From Bettongia penicillata ogilbyi (lineage: Eukaryota; Chordata; Mammalia; Diprotodontia; Potoroidae): a stretch of DNA of 64,000 nt. The stretch spans positions 620,001 through 684,000 of the forward strand of contig JAJHZJ010000028.1 of the NCBI GenBank assembly GCA_023548195.1, given 5' to 3'. Below are positions 46,730 through 58,686 of this stretch, in pieces (positions within the stretch are counted from its first letter, which is position 1; each line of letters begins with the position of its first letter). The notes under the pieces were generated by a model. The model was given only the letters and a program-made list of their open reading frames with translations, was not told the origin of the DNA and did not search any database. A program made the translations under genes and the position numbers.

Positions 46730-47200
46730 ACCTTTTGCCCCTCTCTTCCAAAATTCCCTTTTACTGTCAGGGGTACCACCATCCTTTCAGTAACACAGAT
46801 TCAATAGCTCAGTATCATCATTGACTATTGACACCTTTCTTGCTCCCCTCATTTCTATCTCTCTCTGTCTCTTTCCTCTCTCTATCCCTCTCTTTTTCAC
46901 ACACACACACACACACACACACCCATACTCAATTCTAAAATCTCATCACTTATTATCTCCTCATTGTCTTATGTTTCTGTTTCTCTTCAAACCTGCAGTT
47001 ACTGCTGTGGTCCAGGCTCTCGTTCTTGCTCACAACAGCCTCCTTATTGGTTCCCCTGTTTGAGGTCTCTCCCCATCCCAATCCATACTCTAAACAGATG
47101 CCAAAGTCATTTTCTTAAAGCATAGACTTAACCATGTGATTTTTCCACGCAATAAAGCCAGTGACTCCTGTTGTATCTCAGATCAAATTCTGCTTCTTTT
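46730..47200 (+). mobile_element. L2 LINE fragment with (CA)n
   Basis: The order matches the L2 late coding region: GGGGTACCACCATCCTTTCA, CAGTATCATCATTGACTATT, GTCCAGGCTCTCGTTCTTGC, ATGCCAAAGTCATTTTCTTA, TAAAGCCAGTGACTCCTG. A CA microsatellite (46898-46922) is inside. Confidence 0.75.
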
Positions 47201-47419
47201 TTATCACATCTTTTAAAAATTTAAATTTTGAGTAAATTGTGTGTGTATGCATTTACAAAATAAGAGTATGTACTTAGTTATTCCTTTTAATTAATAGGGT
47301 GAGTAATAAAAATTTTGAAGGTCATTGGTGGTCTAGACCACTATTTTCTACTATCAGATTTTTCGCTGTAATAAGCTTAAACATGTACAAGTCATATGTC
47401 CCCTTCTTGATTGTTGTTG

Positions 47420-47590
47420 CCTTGTAGGCAGGAATTGTGTCTGTTTTAACATCACTAATGATTCATTGCAGGGAATTTAATTCACACTAAAAGAATGATT
47501 GGAATGGAAAACAAACATGCAAATAAGATCTTCATTCATTAAATCAATAATCCATTTCACCAATTAGCACTAGTTTAAGCTCAGCACACA
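47420..47590 (+). repeat. Diverged duplicate unit, copy 1
   Basis: This ~170-bp stretch is similar throughout to 48180-48360, with shared blocks GGAATTTAATTCACA, TTAAAAGAATGAT-like, AATAAGATCTTCATTCA and ATTAGCACTAGTTTA. The family is unknown. Confidence 0.7.
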
Positions 47591-48179
47591 TGCATTTACA
47601 CAGTCCAACTACTTTCTGCTTAAAATACCATTATCTTTCTTTGTTAGTCTTTCTTACTGGTTTTTACTGTTGTGACCTACAATTTAAGGGATATTCTTTG
47701 CATCTCTGTTTCTCTGTTATTCAAATACAACTAGTTACAGAATTGTGATCGGGATCTAAGGCTACAAGTTTGACCATCCTCCTTAATTATAGGATATTAG
47801 CACCACAGATAGGAGTTGTAATAGTGTTAACTTGGTTACATTCTGCATAGGAAATGTATGGACCAGGCAGCAACTTCATTGTATTAAATCATTAGAGAGG
47901 ATAAAATTGGCACATTGCCAGAAATTAAAGGAAAATGAGTTGTGCTGACCTCAAATAGTCTACTATTTTGGAATCTTTGGGAAAATTAAACCCTTTGAAT
48001 AGAATAACCCAGATAAATAATTCTTGTGTTCAGGAAGGAATACTTGACAGTATTTGAAGTGGGAGACTGCTCCATTGTGTGCGTTTCTGCATGTCTCCCA
48101 AGGGAAAGAAGAAAACAGAAATGAAAAATAGATCTATCTATATGTCTGTTTGTCTATCTATCTATTTAGCTATTCTTGT

Positions 48180-48360
48180 TTGTTGGCAGGCAAGAACTGT
48201 GTCAATTTTAACTTAGCACTTTTGATTCATTACACTGCAAGGGAATTTAGTTCACATTAAAAGAATGATGACAATAGAAAACAAGTATATAAATAAGATT
48301 CTCATTCAGTAACTTGGTAATGCACTTCATCATTTAGCACTGGTTTATGTTTAGTAGTGT
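48180..48360 (+). repeat. Diverged duplicate unit, copy 2
   Basis: Shared blocks with 47420-47590: GGCAAGAACTGTGTC, TTGATTCATTACACTG, AAGGGAATTTAGTTCACATT, AAAAGAATGATGACAAT, AATAAGATTCTCATTCAG and TTTAGCACTGGTTTATG. A TCTA tract (about 48134-48168) precedes it and a TG tract (about 48357-48377) follows. Confidence 0.7.
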
Positions 48361-50089
48361 GTGTGTGTGTGTGTGTTGTGTATTTTCTTCTTCCTTTGAG
48401 TGGTTGTATTCTAAGGCTAAGCTATGTTGGACATTTTTCTAAGTGTTGTAGTGTCACCTTTCTGGTTCACACAGATTTGTGATGATAAGCCTTTTCTGAG
48501 ATATCCTTAGGTCATATCAATGAGAGGGCAAATATCTGAGACTTTTGCCCAGAAAACTTGAAACATATCTGAGTACTCCACATGTTCTATGTTTAAAAAC
48601 ACACCATTAAATTATTACTTCTCTCACTTTTTTGATCTTCCTTTCATTGGATTTTTAGCACAAGTACACAAATATAACCCAGAATTTAGATTTCACTTAC
48701 ATAGCAAAGTATTTAGCTTTGGGTTTGGTTGATCCACTCCTGTTGAACCTACTTTATACCCATAATTACATGCCTAATCTAGAGGGGTGGGAAAATGTTG
48801 AGAAAGAAACAGATTCCAATTTCAAGCTTCAAAGGAGTTTTAAAATATAATGAAAATGATGGAAAATACCTTGACTGATGCATGCTTGTTTTTAAGAGCT
48901 ATATGCCAAAAGGTAGCTAGTGCAAACTAGCTATGTCTAAGATTATGAAAATGTTTAAAATTAGACAACTTCAGAGATTGAATTGAAATGATGGGGGAAA
49001 ATAAGTACTTTTTTATGTAGGAAAAATGTCCAGTCATGCCATTTACTGTGCAATAGTGATAGGGTCACTAACCACATGCCAGAACTAGGGTACTAGGGTA
49101 AAATGACAACACACCCAATGGCGTTGAACATTAGCATCTTTTGTCATAATACATGGCAAATGGACCAGGAAGTGCCCACTGCCAATGATGAACCAACCTA
49201 AAGCAGGCAAGTGAACAGACTAAGTGCCCCTGTGGCTTGTCAATTACCTAAATTATATGCAGTAGTTTTACTGCACAGCTACCGTGCATACAAATATAAA
49301 TAAGAACCTTGGTCTGTGGACTTAAGATCTGCTTCAATGTCAAAAAGGATAAAAACATCAGTGGAGTTTTGAGAATCTGTGTTTGGTTAAAGGGATATAC
49401 AGCATCACCTACAAGAAATAAGGTTTTGCATTTTAAAGAATATAATTCTGTCCTTTTTGCAAAAGGACCAGACATGCTGAAGAGTCTATTCTGTATTCAA
49501 CATTGCTATTTGATTTTGAATATTGTTCTAATAATTCATCCAAAATAGGCACTGACTTGGAACAAAAGTGCTATATTCATAGTTAGCTTCCTGAGGCTTC
49601 AACTCAGTGAGACTACCTGGGGTGAGGGGAAAGGAAAGCATTCATAGGAAAGCAAAAAAGAATAGAGGTAGGGAAAGTTAAGGAACTTGAAGCCCAGCCA
49701 TTCACCTAAATTATAGATAAACATCTTTAAATGAAAAGAAATAATCACTGCACTCTCTTGTAAACACTTAGAAGCAATCATGCAACCTGAAAGTCCCTTG
49801 CAAAAAGCCTTCACCTTGTTGGGACCTATATTTTAGTAGTTACTTCTTACAATGCATGTGGGAACACACATCTCTGTTTTCTATTGACCTCAGATTTGAA
49901 GGTTCTGCTGCTAAGAACAATAAAGTAGCTTAAATTTACTATCTTGAGAATGGTCCCATTCATGCATGATAAAGAAAGGTGTTCATTTTATATTAAACTT
50001 CAAAAATTCTTTTTTTTTTTCTTTTCTGGGACAAACTGTTTGCTGTTGATAAAAGAATTCTGAAAATTCAACAGATCTCTCCTTCCAAA
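48361..50089. other. Unassigned AT-rich sequence
   Basis: About 1.7 kb. Frames of 70-80 codons near 49250-49810 overlap on both strands and have no family features. No repeat family was recognised. Confidence 0.4.
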
Positions 50090-50710
50090 TACTGGTTTCT
50101 GGTGTGGCCTCATCATTTAATGCCCTTGAATATTACCATAGTTCAGGCCTTTGTCACCTCTCACCTAGTCTTTTCCAACAACTTCCCAATTGTTCTCTCT
50201 GCCTGAACTTTTTAATATTTCCAATCCTTTCAACACAAAATAACCAAATTGATATTCTTGACATATAGACCTGAACATGTCATTTCCATGATCAAGAAGC
50301 TCACAAGGCTCCATAATGCCCCTAGAATAAAATGTGAGGGATTTTGAAAGCCCTTTGCACTCTGACTCCTGCTTTCCTTTACAGGTTCATTTCATATTCT
50401 GTCTTTCATTCATTCTTCATTCCAGTCAAATTCACTGACTTGGTGGGTCCTGTACATTGCATTACTTGTCCCAACTATCTGCCTTTGCATAAAGTACTTA
50501 GAATGCTTTCTATCCTTATCTCCTACTTTGCGGAATGTCTACATCTCTTAAAGATTCAAGTCATGTGCTCCAACCTGAGACTTTGTCTGACTTCTATTTG
50601 CCTAGTTGTTTGCACTCTCCTTCCATAAAATTACTTTGCAATTACTTTGAATATATTTTGCATTTACATTTCTGTGTAATTATTACATCTTTCCAGGAGA
50701 ATGGTGACAT
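50090..50710 (+). mobile_element. L2 LINE, 3' part
   Basis: Order: CATAGTTCAGGCCTTTGTCA, CCTCTCACCTAG, TATAGACCTGAACATGTCAT, CAAGGCTCCATAATGCCCC, AGGATTCAAGTC-like region and TATTTGCATTTAC-type 3' UTR. The frame at 50344-50628 is a chance open stretch of this L2. Confidence 0.7.
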
Positions 50711-50739
50711 ATATGAGATGTTTTGTGAATATGAATACT

Positions 50740-51420
50740 AAGATTTGGTAGCTGATTGGCTATGTTTGTTGAAAATGAGTAGATGAGGATGACACTGAGA
50801 GAGTGGGCCTAGATAGCTGTGAGGATGATAGTACCCTTTATTCTAATAGATGAGTTTGGGTGATGGGAATGACAACAAGCTCTATTCTTAATATGGAGAG
50901 TTTGAGTCCCTTATGGGACATCCAGTTTGAGATGGTCAAAAGGCCATTGGTGACACAAGACTGTAGCTCATGAGGGAGGCTGTGTTGACTATACAGAGTA
51001 TGGAATCATCTACACAAAAATGATAATTGAACTGACGAGAGCTGGTGAGATAATTAAGAGGTATTTTTTGGAAAATAAAAAGAAAGTTAAGGGTCATGGG
51101 GACACCCATGGAAGTGGGCTGAAAATACCTAGAGAAGCATTTAACATAACTCAAGAGGCAGGCATATTAGTGGGTTGGAGATGGACAAAGATCCAATAGA
51201 AAAGACATAATAAAAATAAAAACAGATAGGTGGATGATCACAAGAAAGCAGTATTATAAAAACCAAAAGCTGAGAGGGAAGGTGATCGAGAGTGTCAAAG
51301 GTTACAGAGAGGTCAAGAAGGAAGATTGAAAAGAACTCATTATATTTGGCAATTAAGAGATAGCTCTTAACCTTGAAAAGCAATTTCATTAGAATGATGA
51401 GGTTTTAAGCCAGATTGTGA
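50740..51420 (-). mobile_element. L2 LINE, reverse transcriptase region
   Basis: Minus-strand frames keep two reverse transcriptase motifs: motif A as FLLDLSVTFDTLDHLPSQL (frame 51389-51141), and, further on, GVPMTLNFLF with motif C region FNYHFCVDDS (frame 51154-50936), where YADD has become CVDD. Spacing between motifs is right for an L2/CR1 enzyme. It is an old, dead copy. Confidence 0.75.
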
Positions 51421-51434
51421 ATGGTTTAGAGAAG

Positions 51435-51520
51435 ATACATTGATGACTGTATGTCCCCAGAGTGCCTCAAATCGTGTATGGCACATCATAGGCATTTAAT
51501 AAATGCTTGTTGAATGGATG
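51435..51520 (+). mobile_element. L2 3' tail fragment
   Basis: GTATGTCCCCAGAGTGCCTC, then GGCACATCATAGGCATTTAA and TAAATGCTTGTTGAATGG form a well-kept L2-type tail in sense orientation, next to the antisense L2. Confidence 0.7.
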
Positions 51521-51619
51521 TCACATGAATGACATTAAATTCATATGAACTTCATCTTACGATATATATTACTAAAGAGAGCACAAGGAGCTGCTTATCT
51601 CTGAGTCAAACTGAATGTG

Positions 51620-51840
51620 GTTTCCTAATCAGAACAGCAGGGCAGATAGGAATTTTGTTGCTCTGGCACAAAACTAATTTGTGCTCTCTGACAAGTCACT
51701 TATTCTTTCATCTTTTTTAACTATAAGAACTTTCTCAAATTATAATAGCAGGTAATAATACCTCCCTTGAAGTGGTGTTGTAAAGTTTGATTAGTTGTCA
51801 TTTCTGAAGCATATTTTAAGGTCTTTGGCTTAAACATTCC
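51620..51840 (+). mobile_element. MIR-type SINE, diverged
   Basis: GACAAGTCACTTATTCTTTC, then AATAATACCTCCCTTGAAGT and GGTGTTGTAAAGTTTGATTA fit the MIR middle and 3' part. Confidence 0.55.
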
Positions 51841-53094
51841 ACCAAAGAACAAAGCATTAATATTATTCCCCCATTAACGATGTTTTCCTGTGTAATGTCC
51901 CAATGCACCACCAGTTTAAAACACATAAGGGAAAGTCAAAAAGGTGCACTAATGGAAGGGTCAGTGTTTTACTGTCCATCCATATGCAGATGTACCAACT
52001 AGTTCATTTTATAAGATATGCAACATAGTTCCTAAATTCCACACTGACTGTTTTATTATGCTAATTGATAATCTTGCCTGCTCCAAAGATTAAAGAAAAA
52101 TGAAATTAAACTGCAAAATCAAAGGGTAACAACTTTATAATGCCTCTTTAATTTCACAAAATACAATTAAAGTCACACAGTGATGGAATTGACTATGAAT
52201 ACTAAGATGACGATAATTGACAAAGTAAATGTTACTAAGTCAAGTTGTATGAAAACACAGGAAAATGTCAATAAACAAAGTACCATGGAATATCTAGACA
52301 AACTATCAAAAATAAACTAAAAAAGAACCCATAGATGTCACTGGAAGATAGTATCCTGAGAAATGAAAGAAGTGTAAAAGTATAAAAGAGAAATACAAAA
52401 AAAACATTATTGATTATATTCAGAGTAAGACCTTGGTCCTTTTTAAATGAAGGCTTTATAGACCAACCTCACTGGAAAAGATTTTAAGGAATAAGAATGC
52501 TAGTATTGAACAGCATGTACTCTCAGGGTTGTGTTGGTAATGGTGGTAGTGCTGCAGGTGGTTTTTAAATTCTACTTAAATGTTTGTAGACACACTAACA
52601 GCAGTAAGCTCCCTAAATCAAGCAAAAAAACAAGGATTAGTGAACTGAAGCATTTGCTTTGTTCATGTCTATTCTCTGAGCTTTGGGTCTTGAGTGCTTT
52701 GGAACAATGGTCTCAAACTCGAATAGAAACAGGAACCGCTAAATCATACGTAATAATCACTGCGGGCAACCTATTGACTTAGAAAACCACCTATTAATAT
52801 TATCTATGTTTTTGTATCGTAAAAAGATTAAATATTTCCAAATTACATTTTAATCTAGTTGGATGAAAAACAGGATGGTTATGGACTGCATATGGACCTT
52901 TGGAGGGTCTTTGACACTTTTGATTCACAGGATAAAATGCTAACTTTAAAAAAAAAAATGTTACTGCCCACTCCAAAGCCAACTCCCAAACCACCAATTA
53001 TCTTCTATCAAGGAGAAGCTATTTTCCAACACCTGTATTGTGTCATATGTATTTGGCATGATAAATTAAGATGTAACAACAACCAGAACCTCAA
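51841..53094. other. Unassigned AT-rich sequence
   Basis: No gene or repeat family recognised. The overlapping 65-83 codon frames at 52531-53098 have no support. Confidence 0.35.
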
Positions 53095-53260
53095 CTAGCA
53101 TTTATAAGTACCTGGTTTGAATAGTATTTTACATGTGCTCTCTCATTTGATTTTGCGTAATGATAATTTAAATGAGGAGATCTTTCTCTTTCATTAATTA
53201 GCCTATGTGATTTGCCTGGGTCACATAGAAGTCTGAGTCACATGGAGTCTGTGGTGGGAG
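53095..53260 (-). mobile_element. MIR-type SINE, diverged
   Basis: Antisense order: CTAGCATTTATAAGTACCTG, ACATGTGCTCTCTCATTTGA, AATGAGGAGATCTTTC and ATGTGATTTGCCTGGGTCAC. Confidence 0.6.
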
Positions 53261-53660
53261 GAGTTTGCTGAATGGGTAGAACAGGAAGGGTGGAACAGGA
53301 AGAGGTGAGCTAGATCAGAGCTGGGAGGAAATTAGTAAGAAAGCAGTCAGAACCGGAAGGTGCAGGCAAGTCTGCAGCTGGCTGTCAGTGTGAAAATGGC
53401 ATTTTGTTTAAGAGGACCTGCTTGTGATTTCTTTAAGGGACCTGACTTGTGGGAAGCCTAGAAGAGGGAAGGTTTGGGTATGGTGTTGTTCTCTTCATTA
53501 CTACTGTGTGTAGATTTTTGTTGCTATGATGGATTTGACTTTCTGATGCCTGACTGTATGTTTTGACTCTGTCTTCCATGTGGAGAGATTGTTGTATTTT
53601 GTGATTCAGAATTGTATGGGGATATTCATGGCTCCCATAGGTGCTATGAATATTTCATTG
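53261..53660 (+). mobile_element. Possible old solo LTR
   Basis: This G-rich then T-rich stretch resembles, in general layout, retroviral-type LTRs I recall from marsupials: GGAGGAGTTTGC, repeated GGAACAGGAAG units, CTTTCTGATGCCTGA and CATGTGGAGAGATTG. Neither TG...CA ends nor a TSD could be fixed, and no internal viral genes are near. This is a guess. Confidence 0.3.
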
Positions 53661-53875
53661 GTGCTACATCTTGTGAGAACACTTTGTAGTAACTGTAGTT
53701 ATTTATCCCATTTTGCAAATAGGAAATTAAGTCTAAGAGAGGTAAATGATTTAATGGCGTGCAGTTTTGTGACTTTAAGTAAGGGTCTAAATGTAGAACT
53801 AGAGCCCATGTCTTCCTAAACTACAAGTCTGGTAGTCTGTCCGTTGTGCCACTGAACTGCCTGTTGCTATCATAT
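53661..53875 (-). mobile_element. MIR-type SINE
   Basis: Antisense order: TTATCCCATTTTGCAAATAG, TAAGTCTAAGAGAGGTAAAT, a GAACTAGAGCCCATGTCTTC block and head CTGTCCGTTGTGCCACTGAA. Confidence 0.7.
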
Positions 53876-54765
53876 AACATTCAGAAACCATGATTGACAG
53901 GAAATATCTATAATTTTTGGATATTTTCTTTTTTATTGATTTTATTGATTATTTATTTTTAGTTTTAGTTTAGTTTAGTTCCTTCCACAAGATTTTGAGT
54001 ACCAAATTTTCTCCCCATCTTTCCCCTCCTCCCACCCCAAGACATTGTACATTCTGATTACACCTTCCCTCCATCTGCCCTCCTTTCTATCAGACCCTTC
54101 CCTTTTCTTATCCCCTTCAGTCTATTTTCTTGTAGGGAAAGATAGATTTCTATACCCCATTGCCTGTATGTTTCATATAAAAAATAAACTTTAACATTGG
54201 TTTCTAAAACTTTGAGTTCCAACTTCTCTCCCTTCCTCCCTCCCCACCCTTCCCCACTGAGAAGGCAACCAATTTGAGATAGATTATATGTGTGTACTCA
54301 TGGAAAATGCTTCCGTAATAGTCATGTTGTGAAAGACTAACTATATTTCCCTCCGTGGTATCCTGCCCCCCCTTTTATTCTATTCTCTCTTTTGATCCTG
54401 TCCCTCCTCAACAGTGTTTATCTCTAATTAGCTCCTCCTCCCATTTGCCCTTCTTTCTATCATCCCCACCCCCTCTGTTTATCACCTTCTCCCCTACTTT
54501 CCTGCAGCATAAGATAGATTTTCATACCAAACTGAGTATGCATATTATTCCCTTCTTAAGTCAAATCCGATGAGAGAAAAGTCCATTCTTTCCCTCTCAC
54601 CTCAGTCCTCTTCCCCTCTATGGGAAAAGCTTTTTCCTGCCTCTTTTAAGTGAGAGATGATTTAACCCATTCTGTTTTTTGCTTTCTCCTCTCAGTATAT
54701 TGCTCTCTCACCCTTTAATTTTATCTTTTTAAATATCATCCTTTCATATCTCCCTGTGCCCTCTG

Positions 54766-55071
54766 TATGTGTGTGTGCATATATACAAATACACACATAT
54801 GTATATATGTAAATGTGTATATGTACATGCATTGTGTGTATATATGTGTATGTGTACAAGTATACATACAAATATATGTATTGTGTATGCATGCACACCT
54901 GTATATATGTGTATGTACATGTATGTATATGCATATATGTTGTGTAAGTATGTATATATGTGTATATATGTACGTATATATTTGGGTATGTGTATATGTA
55001 CATGGATATATGTGTATGTATGTATATGTATACATGTGTATGTGTGTATGTATGTGTGTATGTATGTATAT
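54766..55071. repeat. Expanded (TG/TATG)n microsatellite in 3' UTR of copy H
   Basis: About 306 bp of TGTA, TATG and TGTG units lie exactly where other HAL1 copies have 40-80 bp of CA repeat. Long overlapping frames on both strands come only from this repeat. Confidence 0.95.
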
Positions 55072-55205
55072 AATTCTCCCAACTATCCTAACACTGAGAA
55101 AAGTCTCAAGAGGTACAAATATTATCTTGCATGTAGGAATGTAAACAGTTCAACTTTCATAGGTCCCTTATGATTTTTTTCCTGTTTACCTTTTCATGTT
55201 TCTCT

Positions 55206-56264
55206 TTATTCTTGAGTTTGAAAGTCAAATTTTCTATTCAGATCTGCTCTTTCCATCAGGAATGTTTGAAAGTCCTCTATTTCATTGAATGACCATTTTT
55301 CCCTTGAAGCATTCTAGTCTGTTTTGCTAGTAGGTGATTCTTTGTTTCAATCCTAGCTCCTTTGACTTCTGGCACATCATATTCCAAGTGCTCTGATGCC
55401 TTAATATGGAAGCTGCTAGATCTTGTTTTATCCTGATTGTGCTTCCACAATACTTGAATTGCTTCTTTCTGGTTGCTTGCAGTATTTTCTCCTTGTCCTG
55501 TGAGCTCTGAAATTTGGCCACAGTGTTCCTAGGAGTTTTCCTGTTGGGATCTCCTTCAGGAGAAGATTGATGGATTCTTCCAATAACTATTTTAGCCTCT
55601 AGTTCTACATTATCAGAACTGTTTTCCTTAATAATTTCTTGAAAGATGATGTCTGCCTCTTTTTTTTACCATGGCTTTCAAGTAATCCTATCATTTTTAA
55701 GTTGTTTCTCCTAGATCTATTTTCCAGGTCAGTTATTTTTCCAATGATATATTTCACATTGTCTTATTTTTTCATTCCTTTGGCTTTGTTTTATAATTTC
55801 TTGATTTTTCATAAAGTCATTAGCTTCCATATTCTCTCTTGTAATCTTTAAGGAATTATTTTCTTCAGTGAGCTTTTGGACCTCCTTATCCATCTGACCA
55901 ATTCTGCTTTTTAAGACATTCTTCTTCTCATTTTTTTTTGGATCTCTTTTGCAATTTGGGTTAGTCTATTTTTAAGGTGTTATTTTCTTCAACATTTTCG
56001 GGTCACCTTTAGCAAGTGGTTGACTCAGTTTTTGTGATTTTCTTGCATAACCCTCATTGCTGTTCCCCATTTTTTCTCAACTTCTCTTACTTTATTTTCA
56101 AAGTCCTTTTTCATATCTTCCATGGCCTGAGATCAATTAATATTTTTCTTAGAGGCTTTGGATGTAGGAGCTTTGACTTTGTTGTCTCCTGTTTGTATAT
56201 TTTTGTGCTCTTTGTCACCAAATTAAGATTCTATAGCCTGATTGTTTTTCCAGTTTTTACTCAT
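55206..56264 (-). pseudogene. L1-type ORF1 relic (copy H)
   Basis: The minus-strand ATG at 56264-56262 gives MSKNWKNNQAIES then a stop. Scattered blocks follow, of which the clearest is the C-terminal domain at 55521-55327: MAKFQSSQDKEKILQATRKK, then TIRIKQDLAASIL. The natural stop is TAA at 55208-55206. Not translatable. Confidence 0.8.
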
Positions 56265-56820
56265 TTCCTCAGACATTTACTTGACTTTGTCAAGGTAGCT
56301 CTCTGTTTCCCTTGTGGTGAGTATACTTGCAAGCTGCCCAATCCCCTGACAGTCTGTTGGCCTAGAGCTCCAGAAACAGCAGCTACCACAATCCCTGTTG
56401 CTACTGAGGATGCTGTAGGTTCTTCCACCCCTCCACCCCTCTGGGTCTGGAGCTGAACCACCCTACTCTCTCACATGGGTCAGACAGGTTTTGTCCACTG
56501 ACCTTCCAATTTGTCCTCCGCATTTTGGGGTCATGAAGCCTTGGATCCACCACAGGTGCCAGTGATTGAGTCCCTCTGAGGCCTGCTCAGATCCTATCTA
56601 TGCTGGCACAGCCCACACTGGACTGTTCTCTGCTCCCAGCCCAGCATGACAGTTTCCTTTGACCTTCTACTCTGCCTTGGGCTGGAGATTTGCTTCCCTC
56701 CATCATTTTATGGTTTCTGCAGCTCTAGAATTTATTTAGATTCATTTTTACTATTATTTGACTGGGTTTATGGGGAGAGCTCTGGCAAGTCCCTACTTTT
56801 ACTCCACCATCTTGGTTCCA

Positions 56821-58374
56821 CCCCCCCCAAAAAATTTTTCAGCAACATATTTATACCTTTACTAATATATAGTTCTGAAGACACAATTTATGCCACACAC
56901 AAATAACTAGATGTTGTTTTTTAAATGAATGAAATATTAAATATGGCAGAAAATTTTAACATAAGGCAGCTCTTTAGTTGTATTTACATCAGCTAATCTG
57001 CTAAAAATAAGAACAGTATCGATAATGTAAGATTGCATTAAATTATACTTAAACTCCAACTAGATGTTACTCAATAAGAGATGGAGGGGTGGGTTTATAT
57101 CCAGGAATGAATGAGTTTACTCTTTGTCATTTATTGTTTTGTGACCCTGGACAAGTTATTTAAGTTTTGAAAGCCTTAGGCACTTTGGTATAGGCTGAGT
57201 TGTTCTATGCCACAGTGGAGTGAGTTCCCAAACCAATGAATATTGATAGGATTTTATCTATATCATGGTTCATATGTCACTTTCATTTGTTTATTTTATA
57301 ATACAACACTATGTAGTTCTTACCTTTTGTACTTTTCTTTCACTTTTTAAGTTATGCTAATAATATTATAATACCATACATTATTTATGTTGCCTGATAA
57401 CATGTATGTGTTGGCATGGTGTATGTGTGACAGTGGTATATGTTGCTAATCTTGAGAATATATATGATATCTATTCAGGGCAAGACCTCATTTCATTGTT
57501 TGCTATTTATTTGGAAGGAACATGAGAGTGCATGGTGTACTAACACCTGGTTGCCTGGGGCAGCAAAATAATAGGGGCAGCAAAATGTTTGTTTGACTGT
57601 ATATTGGTTGACTGACTTGTAGCAGCTAGGGGAGTACATTCTTGTGGATTTGGTATAGTAATAACCTTGGCCTTAGTACTGATACAGATCCAGGTTTTAT
57701 TACAGAATTAAACCAAGTGAGCTGTATCATGGTAAAGGAAAAAAAGGGCCTTCAAATTTTATTTTGCCCACATACCAAATTCATTTTGAATATGTAGGTA
57801 TCTTGAACTTTTTTGAGTTTCACTGAAATGAAACTGTGTTCTCTCATTTTCATTCATTTTTATATATAATTCTAATGATTTCAGACCTCATGTAATTAAT
57901 TTAAAACAACAGGATTGTATTTTTGAATCATAGCAACACAGTAAATTCTACAATGAGATTTTGTTTTCCTAATTCACTTTAAAACATACACATGTGTGGA
58001 TAAACATACAAATCTTTCAAGACTATTTTTAAACCTGACCTTAAAATGGTAATTTCTTGCTTCTCTCCAAAATATATATACACCACATTACAAGATAGCA
58101 TCAGTAAGCACAGGGATGATTCTTTTTGTCTCAGTTGTGCTCTTCTACTCTGTCTTTCCACATGTATGACATATAAAATGACAAGGAAGGGAATACATGA
58201 AGCAAAGAAGAGATTGACTCCTAGAGATTCAGACTTGTATAAGAAAAGATAAATTCAATTGTTAAGTCAAAGAAATATGACATACACACCTAACATATAT
58301 GTTGCAAAAGACAAGGATTGGGACAGGAATAGTGAGTAGACCTCTGCTTTTATTGTCAATGGCAACTCCCTTAT
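56821..58374. other. Mostly unassigned AT-rich sequence
   Basis: A weak MIR-like trace (TTTTGTGACCCTGGACAAGT) lies at about 57130-57170. Otherwise no gene or repeat family was recognised. Confidence 0.4.
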
Positions 58375-58550
58375 GAGGAAATTCTCTCTACTAATGCATG
58401 TTGTCACCTTTTCTTCAACTCTTAATCTTAGAGAGTTGTTTACCACACTGAGAGTTTAAGTGATCTCCACAGGATAAAATAGCCTGTATACATCAAAGGC
58501 AGGACTTGAACACAGGACTTCTTACCTCTTTGATTGTACCTCACCATGGG
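58375..58550 (-). mobile_element. MIR-type SINE, diverged
   Basis: Antisense order: GAGAGTTTAAGTGATCTCC, GGCAGGACTTGAACACAGGA, CTTCTTACCTCTTTGATTGT. Confidence 0.55.
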
Positions 58551-58671
58551 GTCATTCATCTCAAGAAAAACAACATTGTAGTTTTTGTGTTTTTTTTCAA
58601 ACCACAGTCATTGCCAATGCTTTAAAGAAATGGAAAACGTTACTTTTTTCCAAGAAGATAATGTTTTCCTT

Positions 58672-58686
58672 GAAAATATTACTTTT
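58672..58686 (+). repeat. Left TSD of HAL1 copy E
   Basis: GAAAATATTACTTTT at 58672-58686 is repeated exactly at 61503-61517 and brackets copy E. The first-strand nick would be in TTTTC/AAGG on the bottom strand, acceptable for an L1-type endonuclease. Confidence 0.97.

Larger units (their letters stand above)
53935..56820 (-). mobile_element. HAL1-like element, copy H, old
   Basis: Antisense and full in layout: A-rich tail with AAACT units (as TTTAGTTTAG, 53935-53985), G-rich 3' UTR, an expanded TG/TA microsatellite (54766-55071), ORF1 relic (55206-56264), 5' UTR (56265-56820) and 5' signature TGGAACCAAGATGGTGGAGT read on the minus strand at 56820-56795. No ORF2. It is clearly more decayed than D and E. 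No clean TSD was found. Confidence 0.85.

Noticed and set aside
48361..50089. Host exon in the 49.2-49.8 kb frames
   Set aside because: The frames are short, overlap on both strands, lack convincing splice context and show no recognisable protein family.
54692..55173. Long overlapping ORFs on both strands rich in Tyr, Cys, His and Thr
   Set aside because: They are translations of the TG/TA microsatellite in HAL1 copy H.
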